Shown here piece after piece: positions 25,903 through 34,649 of a stretch of 64,000 bases of DNA. Both the position numbers and the translations under genes were made by a program. Within the stretch, counting starts at the first letter, position 1; each line of letters opens with the position of its first letter. Source of the DNA: Sphaerotilus microaerophilus. GTDB taxonomy: Bacteria > Pseudomonadota > Gammaproteobacteria > Burkholderiales > Burkholderiaceae_C. The notes under the pieces were generated by a model, which was not told the origin of the DNA, did no database searches, and saw only the letters and a program-made list of their open reading frames with translations. The stretch covers positions 4,030,001 through 4,094,000 of the forward strand of contig NZ_AP025730.1 of assembly GCF_023734135.1 (NCBI RefSeq). Direction: 5' to 3'.

Positions 25903-26570
25903 CCCTCCTGGCGGGTCTGCAACTGGTGGTACTTGAACTGCTTGCGCGCCTCGTCCAGCCGCATGCCGCCGCGCACCGCGTTGCGGATGGCTTCTTCCGC
26001 CACCTCGATGGCCTCGGCGGTGTCCAGCACCGCGGACTCATGCTCCTTGGGGATCACGAGCACGCCGTCGGCATCCCCGCGCACGATGTCGCCGGGTGCC
26101 ACGCGGGCGTCGCCGATGTTCACCGGCACCCCCGTGGCTTCCACCTGCACGCGGTCCTTGCCGGTGCGCATCCAGTGGTCCTTGCTGAAGATGGGGTAGC
26201 CGAGCTGGCGGCACAGCGCGGTATCGCGGCACACGCCGTCGATCAGCGTGCCGGCGATGCCGCGGCGGTGGGCGATCTCGGTGAGGATGTCGCCCCAAAC
26301 GGTGGCGTTGTCGCGCCCGCCGTTGTCGAGCACCACGATGCTGCCGGGCGGCACGTCGTCGATGTAGTCGCCCACCGTGCCGCAGGGCTTGCCAGCCGGG
26401 CCGTAGAGCAGCGTCCAGGCGCGGCCCGTCATCCGGAAGTTCACGTCGCGCGGCTTGATGCGGTAGCACTGGCCGGCAATACCGAGCTTGTCCAGCGCGT
26501 CGGAGAGGGTGGCGGTGTCGAGCTTGGCGGCACGCGCCACGTTGGGGTCCAAGGGTTCGCTCATGGTCAT
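25899..26570 (-). CDS. RraA-family protein 2
   Basis: A 223-residue paralogue of its neighbours. The signature is IAGTLIDGVCRDTALC, preceded by NATVWGDILTEIAHRRG and followed by GDIVRGDADGVLVIP, all typical of the RraA/aldolase family with the metal-binding Asp and substrate-binding Arg retained. The sequence differs widely from the other two copies, so these are ancient paralogues and not a recent duplication. The N-terminus (LDTATLSDALDKLGI) is that of dimethylmenaquinone methyltransferase-like annotated proteins, which are in fact RraA-fold. The ATG overlaps the stop of the third copy by four bases. Confidence 0.83.
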   Translation of the reverse strand: MTMSEPLDPNVARAAKLDTATLSDALDKLGIAGQCYRIKPRDVNFRMTGRAWTLLYGPAGKPCGTVGDYIDDVPPGSIVVLDNGGRDNATVWGDILTEIAHRRGIAGTLIDGVCRDTALCRQLGYPIFSKDHWMRTGKDRVQVEATGVPVNIGDARVAPGDIVRGDADGVLVIPKEHESAVLDTAEAIEVAEEAIRNAVRGGMRLDEARKQFKYHQLQTRQEG

Positions 26571-27343
26571 CCGTTCTTCAGCATGTGTTCGTAGTTGCCG
26601 CCCATCACGGTGCCGATCGGCGTCCCGCCAAGGATCGCCTTGGCCATCGCCGCCTCCTTGGCCACGATCTGCTCGGCGGCGTCCAGCACGCGCTCGATGT
26701 CGGCCGCAGCGATGACGATCACCGCGCTGCGGTCGGCCAGCAGGTAGTCGCCGGGGTGCACCGTGGCCTGGCCGCCGGCCAGCGCATCGCCGATCACCAC
26801 CGGCACCTGGGTGCCCAGCTCGACCACCCGGCCGCGGGCGGTGCGGGAGGTGAGGCTGCGTGCATAGATCGGAAGTTCGTAGGCGATGGCCTCATCGACA
26901 TCGCGCAGCGGGCCGTCGGCCACCACGCCAGCGATGCCGCGCACCTTGGCGCCCAGCGTCAGCAGGCCGCCCCAGCAGCCGGCCTCGACGCCACTCTTCT
27001 GCTCGACCACGATCAGGTCGTCGGCACCGGCCCGCTCGATGGCGGTGCAGCCCAGGTGCTTGGGCGGTCCCGGCGGTGGTGTGCCGGGGCCGACCTTCAT
27101 CGTCACCGCCCGGCCGGCGATGCGGCTGGCGCCGCCGGGGCCGGCGCTGCGCAGCGGCAGGCCGGTGACGGCGCCTTGCAGGCCGAGTTTGTCGAGGGCG
27201 TCGGAGACCGCGCAGGCATCGAGCCGACGCAGGCGCTTCACGAGCCCCTCGACCGCCGGGTACGTCGGCCGATCCCCCGAGGGGATGCGGTCCGGCTTGG
27301 GAGCGGCCCGGCGCTCGGACCGCTCTTCGTTCTGGATCGACAT
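26567..27343 (-). CDS. RraA-family protein 3 (extended N-terminus)
   Basis: A 258-residue RraA-family protein with 35 extra N-terminal residues rich in Arg and Pro. The family motif is IAGVVADGPLRDVDEA, with SGVEAGCWGGLLTLGAKVRG before it and GDYLLADRSAVIVI after it. In the last motif the usual GDADG is changed to ADRSA, so the product or substrate may differ from the two neighbours. The start is supported by the 7-bp gap to the upstream dioxygenase gene. It could be an aldolase, decarboxylase or an inactive partner; the sequence alone does not tell. Confidence 0.8.
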   Translation of the reverse strand: MSIQNEERSERRAAPKPDRIPSGDRPTYPAVEGLVKRLRRLDACAVSDALDKLGLQGAVTGLPLRSAGPGGASRIAGRAVTMKVGPGTPPPGPPKHLGCTAIERAGADDLIVVEQKSGVEAGCWGGLLTLGAKVRGIAGVVADGPLRDVDEAIAYELPIYARSLTSRTARGRVVELGTQVPVVIGDALAGGQATVHPGDYLLADRSAVIVIAAADIERVLDAAEQIVAKEAAMAKAILGGTPIGTVMGGNYEHMLKNG

Positions 27344-27349
27344 GTCGTG

Positions 27350-28372
27350 CTACTCCAGGGTTTTCCAACTGGCAAACGCCAGCCCGGTGCCGGTCAGCGC
27401 CGGGCTGCGGTAGGCGGGGATGTAGTCGACGTGTTCCAGCTCCAGCTCGCGCGCCAGCTCGCCCACCACCAGCCAGTTGCGGATCTCGCTGCTGCCGGCC
27501 TGCAGGCGCTTGGGGTCCAGCGCGGCCAGCGCGGCGCCGTCCTTATGGCGGATGGCGTCGAGCACCTGCTGGTCGAGTTCCTCGTCCACCACGAAGTGGC
27601 TCAGGCCACCGGAGGCAATCACGCCCACGCGCAGGTCCTGCGGCCAGGCGGCGATCAGCTCGCGCAGCGCCGCACCCAGCTGCACGCAGCGCCGCGGCGT
27701 GGGCTGGTTGGGCGGGTCGAAGGTGTTCAGGATCACCGGGATCACCGGGACCATGTGATCGGCGGGCACTGATCCCCCTTGCAGCAGGCGGCGGTGGATG
27801 AACTGGAAGGCGTGGCCCTCGAACTGGCCGGGCTCCAGCCCGTCGAGCGCGGCGATGTCGAAATCGCGGTCGCAGAGCTGGCGGATCAGCCACTGCGCCA
27901 GGTCGCTCTTGACCGGGTAGTCGCGGTCCACCTCGGGCTCGTGGCGCCACATGCGCGCCGACTTGACCCAGGCGTCCGATGGCGCCGCCGGCTCGCGCTT
28001 GGTGTTGCGGATCGTCTCGCCCCAGTAGATCGCGATCGCGGGGTTGTTCGTGGTGCGGAACAGCTCCGTCTGGTCGTCACCGACGATCAGCAGCACGTCC
28101 AGCCGCGCCGCGTGGATGCGCTCGCGCAGCGCGTCCATCGCCGCCTCGGCCTGGTCGTAGCGCTGGCTCATGATCTCCGGTGACGCCAGCGCCTCGGCGG
28201 CGCCGGGCGGTGTGGCAGCGAGCAGGCGCTCGTAGTCGGTCTTCTCGCCCTGCTTGTCAAAGAGGAAGGGGTTCTTGGGGTCGATGGCACGGAAGCCGTG
28301 CATCCAGTCCTCGCGCTGCGAGACCAGCATGATGCTGTGCGAGGCGCCAAAGGCGGCAACGAGTCGGGCCAT
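27350..28372 (-). CDS. LigB-like class III extradiol ring-cleavage dioxygenase
   Basis: A 340-residue protein of the protocatechuate 4,5-dioxygenase beta-subunit (LigB) superfamily. His12 (GASH) matches the first iron ligand, His259 in SGGLSHF matches the catalytic His195 of LigB, and Glu296 in GSSEIRNWLV matches the Glu242 ligand. Where LigB has the second iron His (YNDH, His61), this protein has VGDDQ with Gln101. It therefore either uses an altered metal site or belongs to a subgroup with a different chemistry. No LigA-type alpha subunit gene is nearby. It sits between the CoA-transferase and the RraA genes, which fits ring cleavage followed by aldol splitting. Confidence 0.83.
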   Translation of the reverse strand: MARLVAAFGASHSIMLVSQREDWMHGFRAIDPKNPFLFDKQGEKTDYERLLAATPPGAAEALASPEIMSQRYDQAEAAMDALRERIHAARLDVLLIVGDDQTELFRTTNNPAIAIYWGETIRNTKREPAAPSDAWVKSARMWRHEPEVDRDYPVKSDLAQWLIRQLCDRDFDIAALDGLEPGQFEGHAFQFIHRRLLQGGSVPADHMVPVIPVILNTFDPPNQPTPRRCVQLGAALRELIAAWPQDLRVGVIASGGLSHFVVDEELDQQVLDAIRHKDGAALAALDPKRLQAGSSEIRNWLVVGELARELELEHVDYIPAYRSPALTGTGLAFASWKTLE

Positions 28373-28387
28373 GGAATGTCCTTTCTT

Positions 28388-29596
28388 TCAAACCACGACC
28401 GCAGCGCGCAGCTCGGCGATGCGGGCATCGTCGTAGCCCAGCTCGCGCAGGATCGCGTCGGTCTGGTCGCCCTGGTGCGGCGCCGGTGTTGGCTCGGCCT
28501 GGCGCGGGTTGCGCGACAGGCGGAAGGGCTGGCCCACCACCGACACCTCGCCGAGTTCGGGGTGCCGCATCGGCCAGGCGATGCCCAGGTGCTGCACCTG
28601 CGGGTCGGTGAAGACGTGGTCGACGCTGTGGATCGGGCCGCAGGGCACGCCGGCCGCCAGCAGCCGCTCGGTCCACTCGGCCGTGCTGCGCTTCAGGAAG
28701 GCCGCGCCGATCGCGCCGTTGACCCGCTCACGCTGTGCGCAGCGCTGCGGGTCGTTGCCCAGCTCGGGGTCGGCGGCCAGCTCAGGCACGTCGAGGGCCT
28801 CGCACAGGCGCCGCCACATGGTGTTGCCGATGGCGGCCAGGTTCAGGTAGCCGTCGGCCGTCTTGAACACGCCCGTGGGCACGGTCAGCGGGTGCTCGTT
28901 GCCGTGCTGCTGCGGCACCTTGCGGTCGATCAGCCACTGCGCGGCCTGGAAGTCCAGCATCGCGATCTGCGACTCCAGCAGCGAGGTCTGCACCCACTGG
29001 CCCTCGCCCGACACCTCGCGCTCCAGCAGCGCCGCGAGGATGCCCTGGGCGCAGAAGTGCCCGGCGCAGAGGTCCGCCAGCGGGATGCCCACCCGCATCG
29101 GCCCTTCGCCGGGCCGGCCGGTGACGCTCATCAGCCCGCCCATGCCCTGGGCGATGGAATCAAAGCCGGGCCAGTTCGCATAGGGCCCGTCCTGGCCGAA
29201 GCCGGAGATGCTGGCGTAGACCAGCCGGGGGTTGATGGCGCGCAACTGGTCCGGGCCGATGCCCAGGCGGTACTTGACGTCCGGGCGGTAGTTCTCGATG
29301 AACACGTCGGCCTGCCTGACCAGCGCATGCAGGATCGCCAGCCCCTCGGGCGCCTTCATGTTCAGCGTCAGGCTTTCCTTGTTGCGGTGCAGGTTCTCGT
29401 AGTCGGCGCGGTTGTGCTCGCGCCCGCCGATCATGTCGTCGCCGCCGGGCGCGCCGGGCGGGATCTCCAGCTTGATGACCCGCGCGCCCTGGTCGGCGAA
29501 CACCCGCACCGCGGTGGGGCCGGCGCGCACGCGGGTGGCGTCGAGGATGGTGAAGCGCGACAGCGCACCGGTTCGCATCGGTTTCTCCCGGTTCAT
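28388..29596 (-). CDS. Class III CoA-transferase (CaiB/BaiF family)
   Basis: A 402-residue family III CoA-transferase. Characteristic segments are the N-terminal ILDATRVRAGPTAVRVFADQG, DVFIENYRPDVKYRLGIG, LVYASISGFGQDGPYA and GIPLADLCAGHFCAQGILAA, in which the Asp is the expected nucleophile forming the acyl-anhydride. Such enzymes move CoA from a donor thioester to a free acid without ATP. In this run it would activate an acid intermediate or recycle CoA. A neighbouring ATP-using acyl-CoA synthetase offers a second activation route. It lies 15 bp from the dioxygenase gene. Confidence 0.92.
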   Translation of the reverse strand: MNREKPMRTGALSRFTILDATRVRAGPTAVRVFADQGARVIKLEIPPGAPGGDDMIGGREHNRADYENLHRNKESLTLNMKAPEGLAILHALVRQADVFIENYRPDVKYRLGIGPDQLRAINPRLVYASISGFGQDGPYANWPGFDSIAQGMGGLMSVTGRPGEGPMRVGIPLADLCAGHFCAQGILAALLEREVSGEGQWVQTSLLESQIAMLDFQAAQWLIDRKVPQQHGNEHPLTVPTGVFKTADGYLNLAAIGNTMWRRLCEALDVPELAADPELGNDPQRCAQRERVNGAIGAAFLKRSTAEWTERLLAAGVPCGPIHSVDHVFTDPQVQHLGIAWPMRHPELGEVSVVGQPFRLSRNPRQAEPTPAPHQGDQTDAILRELGYDDARIAELRAAVVV

Positions 29597-29602
29597 CGTT
29601 GT

Positions 29603-29989
29603 TCAGACGGGCGTGAACATCGGCACCGCCGGTCCACCCTCGCTGGGCGTGAAGACCACGCGCACCTTCTGGCCGATCTGGTACCGCGCGGCGTCGCCGC
29701 CGACCAGGTTGGTCAGCATCGTCGGCCCCTCGTCCAGCGTCACGTAGGCCAGCGTGTAGGCGGCCTCGCCCTGGCCCATCGTGCTGCAGGCGTAGACCGT
29801 GCCGGTGCCGGCGGCGTCCACCCATTCGGTGGCGTCGCTCAGGCAGTGCGGGCAGATATCGCGCGGGTAGTGGTGGAACTCGCCGCAGGCCGTGCAGCGC
29901 TTGACCAGCAGGCGGCCCGCGTCGGCGGCCTGCCAGTAGGCGGCGGTTTCGGCCTGGACCATGGGTTTCGGGATCTTCCGTGCCATCAC
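29603..29989 (-). CDS. DUF35 zinc-ribbon/OB-fold protein, thiolase partner
   Basis: A 128-residue protein with an N-terminal helix, a rubredoxin-like zinc ribbon CTACGEFHHYPRDICPHC (Cys pairs at about 32/35 and 46/49) and a C-terminal OB fold (GTVYACSTMGQ, YTLAYVTLDEGPTMLTNLVG). This is the DUF35 architecture that partners with SCP2-type thiolases and hydratases in steroid and related degradation, where it binds the CoA moiety. Its start overlaps the stop of the thiolase gene by four bases, which strongly suggests that the two form a complex. Confidence 0.9.
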   Translation of the reverse strand: MMARKIPKPMVQAETAAYWQAADAGRLLVKRCTACGEFHHYPRDICPHCLSDATEWVDAAGTGTVYACSTMGQGEAAYTLAYVTLDEGPTMLTNLVGGDAARYQIGQKVRVVFTPSEGGPAVPMFTPV

Positions 29990-31209
29990 ACACGCTCCAG
30001 GATGAGGGTTCCGGCGGTGTGGCGCGACGCCAGCGCACCGCCGATGCCGTTGGCCAGCGCCCAGGTGCAGTCACGCACCTGTACGGCGGGGTGGGCCTCG
30101 CCGCGCAGCTGGCGCACCGCCTCGATCACCTTGGTGACGCCGCCGCGGTTGGCCGGGTGGTTGTTGCACAGGCCGCCGCCATCGGTGTTGAAGGGCAGGC
30201 GGCCCACGCCGGAGATCAGGCCGCCGTCCATCACGAAGCGCCCGCCCTCGCCCTTCTTGCAGAAGCCCAGGTCCTCCAGCTGCATCAGCACGGTGATCGT
30301 GAAGCTGTCGTAGAGCGAGGCGTACTGGATCTGCGCCGGCGTGATGCCGGCCTCCTCGAAGGCCCGCGGGCCGGACCAGGCCGCCGCCGACCAGGTCAGG
30401 TCGATGCGCCCGCCCATGCCGTGCTTGGGCGCCTCGCCGGTGCCGCGCACCATCACCAAAGGCCGCTTCAGCTGCCGGGCGATCTCCGGGCGGGCGACGA
30501 TCAGCGCGCCGCCGCCGTCGCTCATCACGCAGCAGTCCAGGCGGTGCAGCGGGTCGCTGACCATCGGCGAGTTCACCACGTCGTCCACCGTCACCACCTT
30601 GCGCAGCATCGCGTTCGGGTTGTGCTGGGCATGGTGGGAGGCGGCCACCTTGATCCAGGCGAGCTGCTCGCTGGTGGTGCCGAACTCGTGCATGTGGCGC
30701 TGCGCCACCATGGCGTAGAGGTTCTGCGTCGAAGGGCCGTAGGGCAGCTCGAAGGCCAGCTCCGGGCAATCCGGGTCGGGCGGGCGCAGCGCCAGCGCGG
30801 GTTTGGCCGGCTTGCCGTCCTTGCCGGGGCCGGCGGCCGCAGCGCGGGCCTGCGCCTCGGCCATCGCCGCACGGGGCCGGCCGGCCAGGGTGATCAGCGC
30901 GACGTTGCAGCGCCCGGCGGCAATCGCCGCCGCGGCATGCGCCACATGCAGGATCGGTGCCGAACCGCCGCACTCGGTGCTGTCCACATGGCGCAGCTTC
31001 AACCCCAGGTACTCGGCCACCGTGGCGCTGCCCAGCCCCGGCGCATCCCCGGCGCAGAAGTAGCCGTCGATGTCGTCGCGGGTCAGCCCTGCATCCGCCA
31101 GGGCGCCCTTGGCCACGTCGGCGTGCAGGCGCAGCACCGAGAGGTTCTCGGCGTTGCGGGTCGGGTGCTCGTAGGCGCCGACGATGGCGGCCTTGCCGTT
31201 CAAGCTCAT
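29986..31209 (-). CDS. SCP2-type thiolase family protein
   Basis: A 407-residue thiolase-fold protein of the SCP2/non-decarboxylative lipid-transfer class. Landmarks are KAAIVGAYEHPTR at the start, DSTECGGSAPILHVAHAAAA with the probable nucleophilic Cys, CCVMSDGGGALIVARPE and CNNHPANRGG with the catalytic His. The family includes retro-aldolases such as Ltp2 and thiolases that need a DUF35 partner, which is encoded directly after it. It probably cleaves a C-C bond next to a thioester, releasing acetyl- or propionyl-CoA, or a ketone. The reaction type is inferred from the partner. Confidence 0.88.
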   Translation of the reverse strand: MSLNGKAAIVGAYEHPTRNAENLSVLRLHADVAKGALADAGLTRDDIDGYFCAGDAPGLGSATVAEYLGLKLRHVDSTECGGSAPILHVAHAAAAIAAGRCNVALITLAGRPRAAMAEAQARAAAAGPGKDGKPAKPALALRPPDPDCPELAFELPYGPSTQNLYAMVAQRHMHEFGTTSEQLAWIKVAASHHAQHNPNAMLRKVVTVDDVVNSPMVSDPLHRLDCCVMSDGGGALIVARPEIARQLKRPLVMVRGTGEAPKHGMGGRIDLTWSAAAWSGPRAFEEAGITPAQIQYASLYDSFTITVLMQLEDLGFCKKGEGGRFVMDGGLISGVGRLPFNTDGGGLCNNHPANRGGVTKVIEAVRQLRGEAHPAVQVRDCTWALANGIGGALASRHTAGTLILERV

Positions 31210-31222
31210 GCCAGGTCTCCGG

Positions 31223-32218
31223 TCACTGCGCCGGGGTGAAGCCCGATGCCTTGATCACCGGCCCCCAGTGCGCCAGCTCGGCCTTGAGCTGCTTGTCGGC
31301 CTCGGCGCCCGGGCGGTAGTCGGCGATCTGGGCGAAGCGATTCATCATCAGATCCTTCACCTCCGGCTGGGCGAGCACGTGCTTGAGCGCGCCCTGCATG
31401 CGATCGAGCTCGGCCTTGGGCAGCTTGGCCGGGCCCCAGAGGCCCATCCAGCCGTTGTCGCCGCCCGTGTCGAAGCCCTGCTCGGCCATGGTCGGCACGT
31501 CGGGCAGCAGCGGCGAGCGCTTCGGCGCATAAACGCCCACGTAGGTCAGCTTGCCGCTCTTGACGTGCTGCAGCGCATCGCCCGCCACCATGTTGCCGGT
31601 CAGGATCTGCCCACCCACCAGATCGGTGACCAGCGGGCCGTTGCCGCGGTAGGGCACCACCGTCATCTTCACGCCCGCCACCTTGGCGAACTGCAGGCCG
31701 TTGAAGTGCGTGTCACCGCCCTGCCCGGCCGTGCCGAAGGTGCCCTTGTCCGGGTTGGCCTTGAGCCAGGCAGCGTAGTCCTTGGCGTTCTTCACGCCGA
31801 TGCCGGCGTTGACCACCATCGCCATCGGGTAGGAGTTGATCTGGGCCACCGAGGTGAAGTCGGTGGTCATGTCGTAGCCCAGCACGCTCACCGGGTAGGT
31901 CAGGTGCTGGAAGACGAAGGTGGCGTTGGGCGCGACCATGTAGGTCAGGCCATCCGGCGCGGCGTTCTTGACCGCCTGGGCGGCGATGCGCCCGCCCACG
32001 CCCGGCCGGTTCTCGACGATGACCTGCTGCTTGAGCAGCACCTGCAGCTTCTCGGCCAGCACGCGTGCCACGCTGTCGGACGCCCCGCCGGGCGGGAAGC
32101 CCACCAGCAGGCGGATGGGCTTGTCGCCCTGCGCCTGCACGCCCAGCGGCAGCGCCAGGCACAGGGTCGCGGCGGCCAGGCCGAGCAGGCTGCGGCGCAG
32201 GATCGGATGAGAGGTCAT
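31223..32218 (-). CDS. Bug/TctC-family periplasmic solute-binding protein (first)
   Basis: A 331-residue periplasmic binding protein. A signal peptide covers about residues 1-29 (SLLGLAAATLCLALPLGVQA). The mature part starts KPIRLLVGFPPGGASDSVAR, the hallmark of the Bug/TctC family, and contains VIVENRPGVGGRIAAQAV and the late YVGVYAPKRSPLLPDVPTM. Bug proteins bind carboxylic acids and deliver them to TctAB permeases, but none is encoded in the window, as is common in Burkholderiales. Its place between acyl-CoA dehydrogenase and thiolase genes suggests the ligand is the acid degraded by this cluster. Confidence 0.92.
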   Translation of the reverse strand: MTSHPILRRSLLGLAAATLCLALPLGVQAQGDKPIRLLVGFPPGGASDSVARVLAEKLQVLLKQQVIVENRPGVGGRIAAQAVKNAAPDGLTYMVAPNATFVFQHLTYPVSVLGYDMTTDFTSVAQINSYPMAMVVNAGIGVKNAKDYAAWLKANPDKGTFGTAGQGGDTHFNGLQFAKVAGVKMTVVPYRGNGPLVTDLVGGQILTGNMVAGDALQHVKSGKLTYVGVYAPKRSPLLPDVPTMAEQGFDTGGDNGWMGLWGPAKLPKAELDRMQGALKHVLAQPEVKDLMMNRFAQIADYRPGAEADKQLKAELAHWGPVIKASGFTPAQ

Positions 32219-32239
32219 GGCGTGTCTCCTTCGTTCGTC

Positions 32240-33403
32240 TCAGGGGGTCAAATCAAGATCAGCAGCGGTCGGCCGCCGTGCGGCGTCGAACGCGGCCAGG
32301 TGAAAGGCGGCATCGCCGAACAGCAGGCCGTTGGCGATCAGCCGCTTCGCGTAGTGGCCGACGCGGCACTCGTCGGTCATGCCCATCGCCCCGTGCAGCT
32401 GGATGGCCGTCAGGCCGCACTGCCGGCCCAACTGGGCGGTGAGGGTCATGGCGGCCGAGACCAGGCGGGTGCGCTCGCTGGCGTCCTCGGCCTCCAGCGC
32501 CATCGCGGCCACGCAGGCCATCGACTTGAGCTGCTCCAGCGCCGTGGCCATGTCGGCCACCCGGTGCTGCAGTGCCTGGAACTTCGCCAGCGGCGCGCCG
32601 AACTGCCGGCGGGTCTTCAGGTGCTCGCAGGTCATGGCCAGCAGCGCCTCCAGCGCCCCGGCCGATTCGGCGCAGAGCGCGGCGTTGGCGCGCTCCACCG
32701 CGCGCTCCACCAGCGGCAGCGCGGCATCCAGCGGGCCGACGAGGCGGTCCGCCGCCAGCGACACGCCTTGCAGGTCGAGCTGGGCGGCACGGCGGCCGTC
32801 CAGCAGCGTGATCGGCCGGCGGGTCAGGCCGGGCGACGCGGCATCGATGGCGAACAGGCTCAGCCCGCTGCGGTCGCGGCGCTCGCCGTCGGTGCGCGCC
32901 ACCACCAGCAGCAGGTCGGCCACGTCGCCACCCAGCACCAGCGCCTTGCGTCCGCTCAGGCTCCAGCCACCGTCGGCGGTCGGCTTCGCGCGGCTGCGCA
33001 CATCGGCCAGGTCGTAGCGGGCCTCGGGCTCGGCACAGGCCAGCGCGACCTGCAGGCGGCCCGCGGCCAGTGCGGGCAGCCAGGCGCTGCGCTGCGCCGG
33101 GCTGCCGGCTTCGGCCAGCAGGGGCGCCATCAGCACCGCGTTGGACAGCCAGTTGCCGTTGGCCAATGCGCGGCCGAGCTGCTCGGCCGCCAGCATCGCG
33201 GCCTGCGGCCCCAGCGCGCTGCCGCCCAGCTCGGCGGGGATCTGCAGGCCCAGCAGGCCCAGCTCGGCCAGGGCGGCGTGGCGCTGGGCGGCCTGCGCGG
33301 GGGTCTCGGCGTTGCCACGCTCGGGCGCGGGGTACTCGCCCTCGCAGAAGCGCTGCACCGCGTCGCGCAGCGCCAGGTCGTCGTCGTTCAGGGAGAAATC
33401 CAT
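32240..33403 (-). CDS. Acyl-CoA dehydrogenase (first of pair)
   Basis: A 387-residue FAD-dependent acyl-CoA dehydrogenase. The N-terminal helices (DFSLNDDDLALRDAVQRFCE), the middle beta domain with VALACAEPEARYD, and the C-terminal helical FAD region (RQFGAPLAKFQALQHRVADM, QLHGAMGMTDECRVGHYAKR) are all present. It oxidises an acyl-CoA at the alpha-beta position. Adjacent ACAD pairs in steroid and terpenoid clusters often form one alpha2beta2 enzyme, and this gene is 22 bp from a second one. The substrate is unknown. Confidence 0.9.
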   Translation of the reverse strand: MDFSLNDDDLALRDAVQRFCEGEYPAPERGNAETPAQAAQRHAALAELGLLGLQIPAELGGSALGPQAAMLAAEQLGRALANGNWLSNAVLMAPLLAEAGSPAQRSAWLPALAAGRLQVALACAEPEARYDLADVRSRAKPTADGGWSLSGRKALVLGGDVADLLLVVARTDGERRDRSGLSLFAIDAASPGLTRRPITLLDGRRAAQLDLQGVSLAADRLVGPLDAALPLVERAVERANAALCAESAGALEALLAMTCEHLKTRRQFGAPLAKFQALQHRVADMATALEQLKSMACVAAMALEAEDASERTRLVSAAMTLTAQLGRQCGLTAIQLHGAMGMTDECRVGHYAKRLIANGLLFGDAAFHLAAFDAARRPTAADLDLTP

Positions 33404-33425
33404 ACCTTGGCGCTCGGTCTTCTGG

Positions 33426-34645
<1,220 letters not shown>

Positions 34646-34649
<4 letters not shown>

